From positions 1 through 29,264 of IMG/VR virus record IMGVR_UViG_3300010354_000424: a stretch of DNA of 29,264 bases; one strand, given 5' to 3'. Source of the stretch: a virus. The position numbers were made by a program, and so were the translations under genes. Positions 14,588 to 22,232 of this stretch are shown here, piece by piece; position 1 is the first letter of the stretch, and each line of letters begins with the position of its first letter. Below the pieces are notes generated by a model, which saw only the letters and a list, made by a program, of their open reading frames with translations, was not told the DNA's origin and searched no databases.

Positions 14588-17476
14588 TTAATAGAGAGCG
14601 GCTGATAGAACTTGCTTAAACATATTTCTACTATCACTATTTAACATGCTGGAATCATAATCTATTCTTGGTCTCGAAGTCTGTCCAGCACTTCCCAAAG
14701 CAGTATTTGCTGCTTGCTGTGGTGGAGGAAGTATTATAGTTGATGGGGATTTTCTATCATAACTAGCAGATTGACTAATAGCACTCGGAGACACTTTGGG
14801 TTTAGTTGAAGATACTGCTGCTTGACTTGGTTTAGCTGGTTGTTGAGATGCTTGAGGGGCTGGTTTAACAGGAACACTAACAAAAGGAGCATTTATATTT
14901 GCATCATTACTATCCTTTGGACCTAAAATTTTCCCCTTTTTATCTCCTAAAATTTCAGCAAACTTACTAAAATCTGTAGTTTCAGATTCTGATGATGCTG
15001 GTGCTGGTGCTGAAGGTGGAGATGAAGAAGGTTCTTGACTTTGTGCTACATTTGCTGATGGAGAACCTTTTGGTACACTCATATTTCCAAATGATGGAAC
15101 TTGCGCTGGTCCAGGATTTTTCTTACCATATGCAATTGCACCAGGACCAACATACCACCCAAACAAATGTCCATGTCTAGTTCTATAACCAAATCCACCG
15201 GGATACTTATTAGCAGCAGAAGGGACGGCAAAATCAGTTCTACCACCAACCCATTCAGCTGCATTTTTTTGTAATGATGGATTTGTAATATTTCTAGCCG
15301 CTTGATCAACATATTTAGTTGCTGTTGCAATTCCCTTTCCCTTATGTGCTGCTACAGCAGCTATTGCAGTTTCTCTATCTTTAATAGCTCTCCATAATTT
15401 TATGGGGACCCCATCACCAGTAACTGGTTGAAACTGTCCTGGAGATAAAATTGCATCCTTGATGGTCTTAACACTAAAAACACCAGATGCAACTCTATTA
15501 TAGACTGCTTGAGCGACATCAGCTTCTCCCTGATCACTGGAACCTTCTAGTGATGCAACAGCTGCTAAAGTCCAAAAATCAGCATCTCCACCCTGTATTA
15601 CTTCACCTGGACCAGGAGGACCTTCTGTACCATCTCCACCATCTCCACCACCTCCAGAGGGTGCTCCAGGTCGAGACTTCATATTCTGCTGATACTTTTT
15701 GCTAGCAGAAACTTCAGCATAAATTCTGCCTCTAGCCCATTTTCTAAATGAGTATGATAGTGAACTTGTATCTATATCATCATCAACATCTATTAATCCA
15801 TTTTCATATGCCTTGAACATCTCATAGGACATATTATCGGCAGCACCATCAGTTGTGGATTTTAATATAGTTTCGCCCATAGCGATGGCCATACCGATTC
15901 TCAACAAATCTCCAATAAATGTTGACTTTTTAAAACCATCACTTAGTTTGAGTAGATATTTTGATTGATCGTCACCAAAGAAAGATTTTGAATTTTTAAT
16001 TGCTTTTTGAGAAATTGCAAAAGGTCTTGATCTATTCAAAACTGCCTTTTTGCTTTCCTTAGATTCAAATGTTCTTTTTTGAACTCCAGTTTCTCTAGTT
16101 ATACCAGAAGGAGATGATCCTGATGTTGGTCTTGTAAGATTCTGTACTTTACCACCCTTTGCTTTTTGTTCTACTTTTGAAGCTTCCTTTTCTGCTTGAC
16201 TAACCCTTCCAGTTAGATTTTTATACATTGATTTTGCAATCCAATCACCAACTGCTGCTCCTATAAATCCAGATGCTCCAATAATAAATGGAGCAGCTAA
16301 TGCACCAATACCACCTGTAGATAAGGTAAGAGCAAGGGCACCGCCTTTTCCAAGAGCACCACCAATAGCAGCACCTATACTAGATCCTATTGCACCAACA
16401 ACTGCACGATCTAAAGGTTCTCCCATAGCGAGATCTATAGCAATTCCCAGTATTGCCCCAATAACAGGAACTCTTTTAAATATTTTACTAAACGCCTTCA
16501 ATCTACCAACAAGTTTTTTAGAACCTTGGCTTGCAGCAAGATCTGCAGCCTTTTTAGACCCAGCAGATACTGCTTTCGATGCAGTTTGTGCTACTTTCTT
16601 TGCTGCTTCGGTTCCAGTTTGTCCAAGTATTTTTTTAGCAATTGATTTTAATGGTCCACCAACTAAGTTGAATATAAATCCACCAGCTTTCTTTAAGAGA
16701 CCAGTCAATAAAGATCCAGCCTTGAATAATAATTTTCCAATTAATTTTATTGGACCACCAAATATTTTTGCTGATAACTTAGCTAGAAATTTAATTTGTT
16801 TAGGAAAATTAGTAGCTAATGATATTATTCCAAATTTAAGAACTTTCCACAAATTATCAACACCAGAAGCAATTCCTTTGATAACATCAATTATTTGTGG
16901 AATATAATTAAATGCCCAGTTCGCTAAACTACCAAGAAAAACATTTAACAAATAATTTGTAATAAAATCAAATATATTACCAGAAGGTTTTGGTGCTGCC
17001 TTTCCAATTTTTTTAGTTTTAGATGGTTTCTTTTCTAATTCATCTTCTTTAGATTTTCTTTTTTGTCGTTCTAACTCTTTTTTCTTTCTAGCATACTCAT
17101 TCTTATCAAATAAAGCACTCTTATCCATTAATGATTTTATGGTGACTAGAGTACTTTTTATTATCAATAATTCATCAAGTAATGGATTATCGGATTCTTT
17201 TTTAACAAGTGCAGATGACTCAGATTTAACTAATGCTCCACCTTTAGAGTCTGTTCCAGAAGAGTTTAAATTTGGTAATTGAGTTTTCTTTGCTAAAAAT
17301 TTTTCAGTAGTTACTTTGACTATTTTTCCTTTTATTTCTTTCTCTGCTTTATCTTTTACCATTCCCTTTACTATGTTTCCGCCGCCACCTGCTGCTGTCC
17401 TTGCACCACCGCTTATAGCTCCTCTAGCAGCAGAGGTTGCTAACATTCTACCAGCAGTAGCGAGAAGTGGTAACAT
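14588..17476 (-). CDS. Large tail protein with a SleB-like cell-wall hydrolase domain
   Basis: A 962-residue protein. Residues about 634-790 match the SleB/Hydrolase_2 family of cell-wall hydrolases: FWTLAAVASLEGSSDQGEAD with candidate catalytic E644, AVYNRVASGVFSVKTIKDAI (657-676), PGQFQPV (679-685), and a Trp/Tyr-rich end HGHLFGWYVG. The N-terminal half has many amphipathic or hydrophobic helices, including YLLNVFLGSLANWAFNYI (175-192), and a long Gly/Ala-rich hydrophobic part (335-415). LLNV.LGSLANW and FSKFAEILGDKKG (836-848) recur in the M23-domain protein just upstream, so the two are paralogues with different enzyme inserts. The end is Pro/Ser/Gln-rich and disordered-looking. It probably degrades peptidoglycan during DNA entry and may span part of the tail. 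Spacing to the previous gene is 1 base. Confidence 0.78.
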   Translation of the reverse strand: MLPLLATAGRMLATSAARGAISGGARTAAGGGGNIVKGMVKDKAEKEIKGKIVKVTTEKFLAKKTQLPNLNSSGTDSKGGALVKSESSALVKKESDNPLLDELLIIKSTLVTIKSLMDKSALFDKNEYARKKKELERQKRKSKEDELEKKPSKTKKIGKAAPKPSGNIFDFITNYLLNVFLGSLANWAFNYIPQIIDVIKGIASGVDNLWKVLKFGIISLATNFPKQIKFLAKLSAKIFGGPIKLIGKLLFKAGSLLTGLLKKAGGFIFNLVGGPLKSIAKKILGQTGTEAAKKVAQTASKAVSAGSKKAADLAASQGSKKLVGRLKAFSKIFKRVPVIGAILGIAIDLAMGEPLDRAVVGAIGSSIGAAIGGALGKGGALALTLSTGGIGALAAPFIIGASGFIGAAVGDWIAKSMYKNLTGRVSQAEKEASKVEQKAKGGKVQNLTRPTSGSSPSGITRETGVQKRTFESKESKKAVLNRSRPFAISQKAIKNSKSFFGDDQSKYLLKLSDGFKKSTFIGDLLRIGMAIAMGETILKSTTDGAADNMSYEMFKAYENGLIDVDDDIDTSSLSYSFRKWARGRIYAEVSASKKYQQNMKSRPGAPSGGGGDGGDGTEGPPGPGEVIQGGDADFWTLAAVASLEGSSDQGEADVAQAVYNRVASGVFSVKTIKDAILSPGQFQPVTGDGVPIKLWRAIKDRETAIAAVAAHKGKGIATATKYVDQAARNITNPSLQKNAAEWVGGRTDFAVPSAANKYPGGFGYRTRHGHLFGWYVGPGAIAYGKKNPGPAQVPSFGNMSVPKGSPSANVAQSQEPSSSPPSAPAPASSESETTDFSKFAEILGDKKGKILGPKDSNDANINAPFVSVPVKPAPQASQQPAKPSQAAVSSTKPKVSPSAISQSASYDRKSPSTIILPPPQQAANTALGSAGQTSRPRIDYDSSMLNSDSRNMFKQVLSAALY

Positions 17477-17477
17477 A

Positions 17478-19787
17478 TCAATACTCCAGTATGTTTAGAA
17501 GAGATTTTACAGCGGTATAATGACTAAATTCTGCCATGTTTATCGAAGAGAAATTAACTGGAGGAGTTCCAGTATTACCAGTCATAGAACCACTAGTCAC
17601 TGGTTTAGCAGACAGATTTGCTGCTGCTAAATTAAGAATCTGAGGAGTTCCAGCAGTTGGGGGAGGAACATTAGATTTTGGGGGAGTTGGTGCAATCTGA
17701 GCTGCTGATGGGGGCATCATTCCAGCTTTCTCATAGGCAGCTTTTTGCTCACCAGACATGATAATATCACCTTTCTTATCACCTAAGATTTCAACAAATT
17801 TACTAAAATCAACAGCCTCTTCTGCGGGTTCTTGCGATCCACCACCTCCGCCACCTCCACCACCACCGCCACCAGCGCCACCAGATTCTAATTGACCTGC
17901 AGAATAATTACCGCCCAAACTAGCCCTAATCCAATTAGTGTGAACTGATTTACTACCATCAACGTGAACGTGTATATCTCTAGTGCCAGTATTTCCTTGA
18001 GTTCCTATAATAGTAGAAGGACTAACTGTTGCACCTTTTTTTGTTTTTATCTTATCCAAATGCAATAATCTTATTAATTTTTCCCCTTTATTATTAACAA
18101 TCTCTACCATATTTCCTGCACCGTCAGCATATCCAGCAAAATCAACTTTTCCAGATACACCAGAAACAACACTCAATCCTCTTCCATGAGAAGGAACTGC
18201 AGCGGGATTAATACCAGTTCTAACGACAGCATAATCTGCTGGAATTGCTCCTCGGAAAGCAGAATAAGATCTATGGTGCGATGGAACACTGGAAAAATCA
18301 GAACTTGATGATAATTTTGTATTTCTTGATGGACTAATTCCCCAAAGATCTATTCCTCCACCACCTGCAGCTGTTCTTATCTTTATATCATTAACTGAAG
18401 CAAATGTTGAGGCATTATTACCACCATACTTTTTATTCATAGATTCCAAAAATGGAATTCCTATTGCTTGAGCTGCACCAGGAACAAGGACAAATTCATT
18501 TTTCTTTAATGCAGTTAATTGAGTATCAGGTCCAAGTCCACTAATATCCAATCCTGTCGATCCACTAACAATTCCACCAGTTTCAGCAATTTTATTGTTC
18601 ATTTTTGGAACTCCCCCACCAGAAGTTTTTTGAACAACATTATTGATTTTTTGCGAATTATCAACGTTTAGATTTTGAATGCTCTTAAGAATTTTAATAT
18701 CACTACCAACTATATTTCCACCCTGATTCTTTACTTGAATGTTTGGTTGTGATTTTTGTGGTTCAGCAGTTTCTGTGCCTGTTATATTTGGTGCTTTTAT
18801 ATCAGGAATATCGGGAATATTCGGTACTTGTGGAGCATCAATAGGAGTAGATCCAGGAATGATACTCATCGCTTTATTAATAATTCCAATAAATCCACTA
18901 ATTGCCGAGTTAATTAAATCAATAAAACTTCTTACTGGTTGTACTACATTATTATCAATGAATTGAAGAATATTATTAAAAAATCCAAAAATACCATCCA
19001 ATAAACTCTGTATTGGTTGTAAAAGCATTTTTGGATTTTGTATTACAGAGAACAACCAATTAGCCAAACTACCAAGTAGAACATTCAACAGGAAATTTTT
19101 AATTGTATCAAAAATACTTACAAACGGTTTCGTTGCTTGTTCAACCATTTTAGTAGCAAAAGATGGTTTTTGCTCCATCTTTTTTTCTCTTGATGATCTA
19201 CCTGCTTTTTCAGATTCTCTAGAGGAAAGAGATGCTAATTTTTGTTTTTCTTGCAATTGCTTTTTCATTGAATCGGCAATTGTAATTACAAGTTCTTTTA
19301 TTTCCTTAACTACAGATAATATTTCATCATCTTTTTTATTCTGTAGTTCTACATTTTTTTGATCGCCATTTTCATCTTGAATATTATCAGGAAGTTTTTG
19401 AATAGCACCAGGAACATTAGCATGAGGTAAAAGATTTACCTTTTTGGGTGCCTGTGTAGCATCAGATCCAGAATCCTTATCAAAAAATTTATTTGCTTTT
19501 ATTTTTTTAGTACTTACTTTAAATCTTCCAGATCTTTTCTTTCTAACTCTTAATAATTCTTCTCTAAGTAAAGTAACATCATCAGTTTCCAGACCTTTGC
19601 CTTTTGAAGATAAAAGATCATTTTCATTTAGCTTTCCAATTAAAAGCGTTTTATAGTCGCCATAATCTAAATCGAAGATATCTTGCAATCCGAGAAGTTC
19701 CAAAACCCTCGGATCTATATTTTCTTCCGCAAGATCTTCTACATTAGTAGATTCAGTTTTTGGTGTATTTGGAGAATCTACCGCCAT
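17478..19787 (-). CDS. Large tail protein with an M23-like peptidase domain (possible tape measure)
   Basis: A 769-residue protein. Residues about 525-625 resemble LytM/M23 zinc endopeptidases: VPSHGRGLSVVSGVSGKV (532-549), LLHLDKIKTKKGATV (574-588), GTQGNTGTRDIHVHVDG (595-611). H606/H608 give the HxH motif, but the first HxxxD ligand set is replaced by HGRG, so activity is uncertain. The N-terminus is charged and coiled-coil-like (150-200); 230-310 is a hydrophobic helical stretch containing FLLNVLLGSLANW, shared with the SleB-domain neighbour, as is FSKFVEILGDKKG (661-673). A poly-Gly tract spans 639-650. It lies 3 bases after the frame downstream of gp26; the gene after a tail-assembly chaperone pair is often the tape measure, but that role is inference. 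Confidence 0.72.
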   Translation of the reverse strand: MAVDSPNTPKTESTNVEDLAEENIDPRVLELLGLQDIFDLDYGDYKTLLIGKLNENDLLSSKGKGLETDDVTLLREELLRVRKKRSGRFKVSTKKIKANKFFDKDSGSDATQAPKKVNLLPHANVPGAIQKLPDNIQDENGDQKNVELQNKKDDEILSVVKEIKELVITIADSMKKQLQEKQKLASLSSRESEKAGRSSREKKMEQKPSFATKMVEQATKPFVSIFDTIKNFLLNVLLGSLANWLFSVIQNPKMLLQPIQSLLDGIFGFFNNILQFIDNNVVQPVRSFIDLINSAISGFIGIINKAMSIIPGSTPIDAPQVPNIPDIPDIKAPNITGTETAEPQKSQPNIQVKNQGGNIVGSDIKILKSIQNLNVDNSQKINNVVQKTSGGGVPKMNNKIAETGGIVSGSTGLDISGLGPDTQLTALKKNEFVLVPGAAQAIGIPFLESMNKKYGGNNASTFASVNDIKIRTAAGGGGIDLWGISPSRNTKLSSSSDFSSVPSHHRSYSAFRGAIPADYAVVRTGINPAAVPSHGRGLSVVSGVSGKVDFAGYADGAGNMVEIVNNKGEKLIRLLHLDKIKTKKGATVSPSTIIGTQGNTGTRDIHVHVDGSKSVHTNWIRASLGGNYSAGQLESGGAGGGGGGGGGGGGSQEPAEEAVDFSKFVEILGDKKGDIIMSGEQKAAYEKAGMMPPSAAQIAPTPPKSNVPPPTAGTPQILNLAAANLSAKPVTSGSMTGNTGTPPVNFSSINMAEFSHYTAVKSLLNILEY

Positions 19788-19790
19788 CTT

Positions 19791-19961
19791 TTATCTCTGT
19801 TGTTGCTTTAATTTCTCATCGTCCAAATGTTGTTGTAATAATGAGACATAAACATCCCTTTCCCAGGGCATCATATTTTCAATCTCAGTCAATGAATATT
19901 TATGATACTGAATCAAAGCAAAATTTAACTTATAGTAATTTTCAAGATCCATATGGACCAT
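19791..19961 (-). CDS. Short frame downstream of gp26, likely a -1 frameshift extension
   Basis: A 56-codon frame starting MVHMDLENYYKLNFALIQYH and ending LQQHLDDEKLKQQQR. It begins 2 bases after the gp26 stop, in the -1 frame relative to gp26, and ends 3 bases before the M23-domain gene. The pattern F.L.....SLTEIENMMPWERDVYV is that of second-frame tail-assembly chaperones (lambda gpT-like): short, helical, W-E-R-D-Y-containing, ending in charged helix. The slippery heptamer at 19970-19976 would fuse it to gp26. Independent initiation is also possible: the second ATG (19950-19952) has AGGA 9 bases upstream. It might be the positional counterpart of T4 gp51, though I see no clear similarity. 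Confidence 0.7.
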   Translation of the reverse strand: MVHMDLENYYKLNFALIQYHKYSLTEIENMMPWERDVYVSLLQQHLDDEKLKQQQR

Positions 19962-19963
19962 TC

Positions 19964-20683
19964 CTAACCGAAAAAAGATGCTAATCCCTCCAGAAGAACT
20001 TCACTTTCAACACCAGTATTAGGATTTTTAATCTTAACTTTATGACTAAGTTTGGGCATCGTTTCAAAGAACTTTTCAATTTGCTTAAATTGACTTGTAT
20101 TCATTTGATCTAGGAACTCAAATAATTCTTTCTTGGTCACATCACTAGAAACCCAAACTTCTTCTTCATTATAAATTTTATCAATGCATGATGTGATAAG
20201 ATCAAAAGATTGATCCATACCAGTATTAGATGAAAAATCAAAATTAGATTTTATAAACTCATCTAGTGAAGGATATTTCATCTCCATAATCAAAGAAGAA
20301 TCCAATTGTATTTTATTATTATGGTCTGGATTCTTATGTACTTGTATATCGTCTACATTTATTGTGGTGGAAACAACACTTTGTTGATCATCTGGACATA
20401 TCAAATTAACTTCAATATCTTCTCCAACAGATTTACCTCTTATATTTAAGAATAAGTATTCAATATCAAAAGTTGGTAAAGTTTCCACTTTAACATTTTT
20501 TGTTTGAATGCAACTTTTAATTACTGTTTTAATTGCGTTGGTTATTTCTTTTATATCTTCTGTTTCTAGTGCTAGAACTAATAGTTTTTCTTCTCTAACT
20601 AAAAATGGTCTATATCTAATCTTTTGTCCACTTGAAGGCAACTCAAGTTCATACGATGGTGTAGAAATTGTAGGTAACGGCAT
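19964..20683 (-). CDS. 26: Baseplate hub assembly protein gp26-like (tail-assembly chaperone type)
   Basis: This 239-residue protein starts MPLPTISTPSYELELPSSGQ. The features RYRPFLVREEKLLVLALE, a CPDD motif (KSVGEDIEVNLICPDDQQ) and FLDQMNTSQFKQIEKFFETM mark the T4 gp26 family (T4 baseplate protein, PF12322). T4 gp26 acts in assembling the baseplate hub rather than as a main structural part. The gene ends GLASFFG, and the final codons TCT TTT TTC form the slippery heptamer T TTT TTC. A CTAAATA element (20716-20722) lies 33 bases before the ATG. It follows the gp54-like gene after 39 bases. The family call is firm; a frameshifted 297-residue product is a prediction. Confidence 0.85.
   Translation of the reverse strand: MPLPTISTPSYELELPSSGQKIRYRPFLVREEKLLVLALETEDIKEITNAIKTVIKSCIQTKNVKVETLPTFDIEYLFLNIRGKSVGEDIEVNLICPDDQQSVVSTTINVDDIQVHKNPDHNNKIQLDSSLIMEMKYPSLDEFIKSNFDFSSNTGMDQSFDLITSCIDKIYNEEEVWVSSDVTKKELFEFLDQMNTSQFKQIEKFFETMPKLSHKVKIKNPNTGVESEVLLEGLASFFG
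19970..19976 (-). promoter_or_regulatory. Predicted -1 programmed ribosomal frameshift site (T TTT TTC)
   Basis: On the minus strand the gp26 frame reads TCT TTT TTC GGT TAG, which contains X XXY YYZ as T TTT TTC. Slipping back one base gives CGG TTA GGA ATG and continues without a stop through the downstream frame to 19791, a 297-residue fusion. GGAGG lies 10 bases upstream of the heptamer, like the dnaX stimulator. A small hairpin (GGTCC/GGATC, 5 pairs including one G-U, at 19959-19946) begins 10 bases downstream. Confidence 0.65.
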
Positions 20684-20715
20684 AACTTTCTATAGAAAAT
20701 TCATTCATTTCCATA

Positions 20716-20723
20716 TATTTAGT
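20716..20723 (-). promoter_or_regulatory. Putative late promoter for gp26 (ACTAAATA)
   Basis: The minus strand reads ACTAAATA directly past the stop of the gp54-like gene and 33 bases before the gp26 ATG. The shared CTAAATA core with the gp48 and 5937 sites suggests a late -10 variant. Confidence 0.45.
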
Positions 20724-21712
20724 CAAATAAACGGAGCTATAGGTCCCCTATTTCTTCCAACGAATGGTAGACCTTCCTCGACTCTTCTACTCCTATTAGT
20801 AACTGCATCGATTATTTCACTTCCCTCATCACGAAGATTAGCAGCGTATGGTGTTCCATTTCTATTGCCTTGGGTATCTGCTGGAACTAACAATCCAAAA
20901 TCTATACCACTTAGTCCACCGGGATCAACACCAAAACTTGGATTTGCAAATTGAGCAAGTTCTGGATTTCCAGGTGAGTTAAATGCCGCTTGGGATAGCG
21001 GATTAAACTCAAGACCGGGATTAGTAGCGTTTTGATTTCTAGAAGCCTCTCCAGAATAAGAAGAATTCCTCTTCAATTCCCTTACTCTATTATATCTTGT
21101 ATAAGAAAATGATACTGTAACTTTTAAAAGTTCAGAAGCATCATATGATATAGGAATTGAAGATACATTTATTGGAAATGCATCAACAAATGTATAAGAT
21201 AATACTGGTTGAGCTACTACATTCAACTTTTCAAATTTTGTTAGAAAAATTTCGCATCTATAATTTTCTGGATAATTCATCCTATAATATGCATTATTCC
21301 TCAAATAATCCGAATACGGAAAAGTTGATCCTTCTCCTACAATGTAATTCATCCAAGTCTCAAAAAATTCTAAAACTTTATAGTTATGGTCAACATAAAA
21401 AGTCAAATCTATACTATCATCATATATTCTTCTGTAGGCCATTTTCTCTGTTACACCATGAAAATCACCAGTAACTTCGTGAGTAGCAAGACCACTACCA
21501 GGAAGAGATGCTTCACAGCATGAAAGGTTTAGTAATTCAGCATCTGTTGTTAAACTAAAATTATTTTTTCTTCCGCCTTGATTAAAGAAACCCTGCAAAC
21601 CAGTTGCCTTAGCAGGAACAACATTCACTAGATAAACAGATGTCTGCGCTGGTTGTAATATCTTCTCCTTCAAGGAAGACATTGATAAATGTCTAGGCGC
21701 TGGTGCAGGCAT
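20723..21712 (-). CDS. Baseplate tail-tube initiator, gp54-like
   Basis: A 329-residue protein starting MPAPAPRHLSMSSLKEKILQ. Residues about 20-215 have the tail-tube fold pattern: SVYLVNVVPAK, then NFSLTTDAELLNLSCCEASL, the long strand MAYRRIYDDSIDLTFYVD, FFETWMNYIVG and ASELLKVTVSFSYTRY. Tube-like proteins in a T4 baseplate cluster are gp54 and gp48; gp48 is assigned to the plus-strand gene at 22233, so gp54 fits best. A tail tube protein itself is unlikely, since it has an extra disordered Asn/Pro/Gly-rich C-terminus (220-329). It heads the minus-strand late operon, with TATAAGTA (21730-21737) 18 bases upstream as a possible late promoter. Confidence 0.65.
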   Translation of the reverse strand: MPAPAPRHLSMSSLKEKILQPAQTSVYLVNVVPAKATGLQGFFNQGGRKNNFSLTTDAELLNLSCCEASLPGSGLATHEVTGDFHGVTEKMAYRRIYDDSIDLTFYVDHNYKVLEFFETWMNYIVGEGSTFPYSDYLRNNAYYRMNYPENYRCEIFLTKFEKLNVVAQPVLSYTFVDAFPINVSSIPISYDASELLKVTVSFSYTRYNRVRELKRNSSYSGEASRNQNATNPGLEFNPLSQAAFNSPGNPELAQFANPSFGVDPGGLSGIDFGLLVPADTQGNRNGTPYAANLRDEGSEIIDAVTNRSRRVEEGLPFVGRNRGPIAPFI

Positions 21713-21718
21713 CTTGAA

Positions 21719-21725
21719 ATAAATA
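21719..21725 (+). promoter_or_regulatory. T4-type late promoter for gp4
   Basis: ATAAATA, preceded by A, stands on the plus strand in the 43-base divergent gap, 30 bases before the gp4 ATG. It fits the T4 late -10 element. Confidence 0.6.
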
Positions 21726-21729
21726 GATG

Positions 21730-21737
21730 TACTTATA
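21730..21737 (-). promoter_or_regulatory. Putative late promoter for the gp54-like gene (TATAAGTA)
   Basis: The minus strand reads TATAAGTA, one base away from the T4 late element TATAAATA, 17 bases before the ATG of the gp54-like gene. Late promoters for both directions would then share this 43-base gap. Confidence 0.4.
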
Positions 21738-21755
21738 TATTATGTATAATCAAAT

Positions 21756-22199
21756 ATGGCAGAAAGTATAAAAAGTAGGTATAAACCAGAATATCCCAAA
21801 AAATACAAAGGCAATCCAAACAATATAATCTGCAGAAGTAGTTGGGAAAGAAAATTTTGTAGGTGGTGCGATCTAAATGAAAATATTATAGAATGGGGAA
21901 GTGAAGAGTTTTGGATTCCCTATATCTCACCAGTAGACAATAGAGTTCACAAATATTTTCCAGACTTTATAATAAAAGTAAAAGATAAACATGGAAATGC
22001 AAAGGTATATGTCGTAGAAGTAAAACCAAAAAAGCAAACTATGCCGCCAAAAAAGAAATCAAGAATTACAAAGTCATATATTAATGAGATTAAAACCTAT
22101 TCAGTCAATCAAGCAAAATGGAAAGCTGCAGATGAATTTTGTAAGGATAGATTAATAGAATTCAAAGTAATAACGGAAGATGATCTTGGTATAAAGTAG
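21756..22199 (+). CDS. 4: Head completion nuclease gp4-like
   Basis: This 147-residue protein starts MAESIKSRYKPEYPKKYKGN. It has SSWERKFCRWCD (28-39), then EFWIPYISPVDNRVHKYFPD, and VYVVEVKPKKQ, which is a PD-(D/E)XK nuclease core: P69-D70 and E88-V-K90. This matches the T4 gp4 head-completion family, needed to finish packaged heads before tail joining. The length is as expected for the family. It is the first gene of the plus-strand late operon, with an ATAAATA late promoter 30 bases upstream, and gp48 follows after 33 bases. Confidence 0.85.
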   Translation: MAESIKSRYKPEYPKKYKGNPNNIICRSSWERKFCRWCDLNENIIEWGSEEFWIPYISPVDNRVHKYFPDFIIKVKDKHGNAKVYVVEVKPKKQTMPPKKKSRITKSYINEIKTYSVNQAKWKAADEFCKDRLIEFKVITEDDLGIK

Positions 22200-22207
22200 T
22201 CTAAATA
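22200..22207 (+). promoter_or_regulatory. Putative late promoter for gp48 (TCTAAATA)
   Basis: TCTAAATA follows the gp4 stop and lies 25 bases before the gp48 ATG, the same form and spacing as the element at 5937 on the other strand. Confidence 0.45.
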
Positions 22208-22232
22208 TTTCTAATAGGTATAAACTAGATTA

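Noticed and set aside
15079-15330. Other-frame reading on the minus strand within the SleB-domain gene
   Set aside because: It is a shadow of the real frame in low-complexity coding sequence, Leu/Met/Gln-rich with no ribosome site.
17821-17890. CCACC/GGTGG short tandem repeats as a possible repeat element
   Set aside because: They encode the poly-Gly linker of the M23-domain protein; a coding low-complexity tract explains them.
20508-20954. 148-codon plus-strand frame spanning the gp26/gp54 junction
   Set aside because: It is antisense to two well-supported genes, with hydrophobic/Ser-rich composition typical of shadows.
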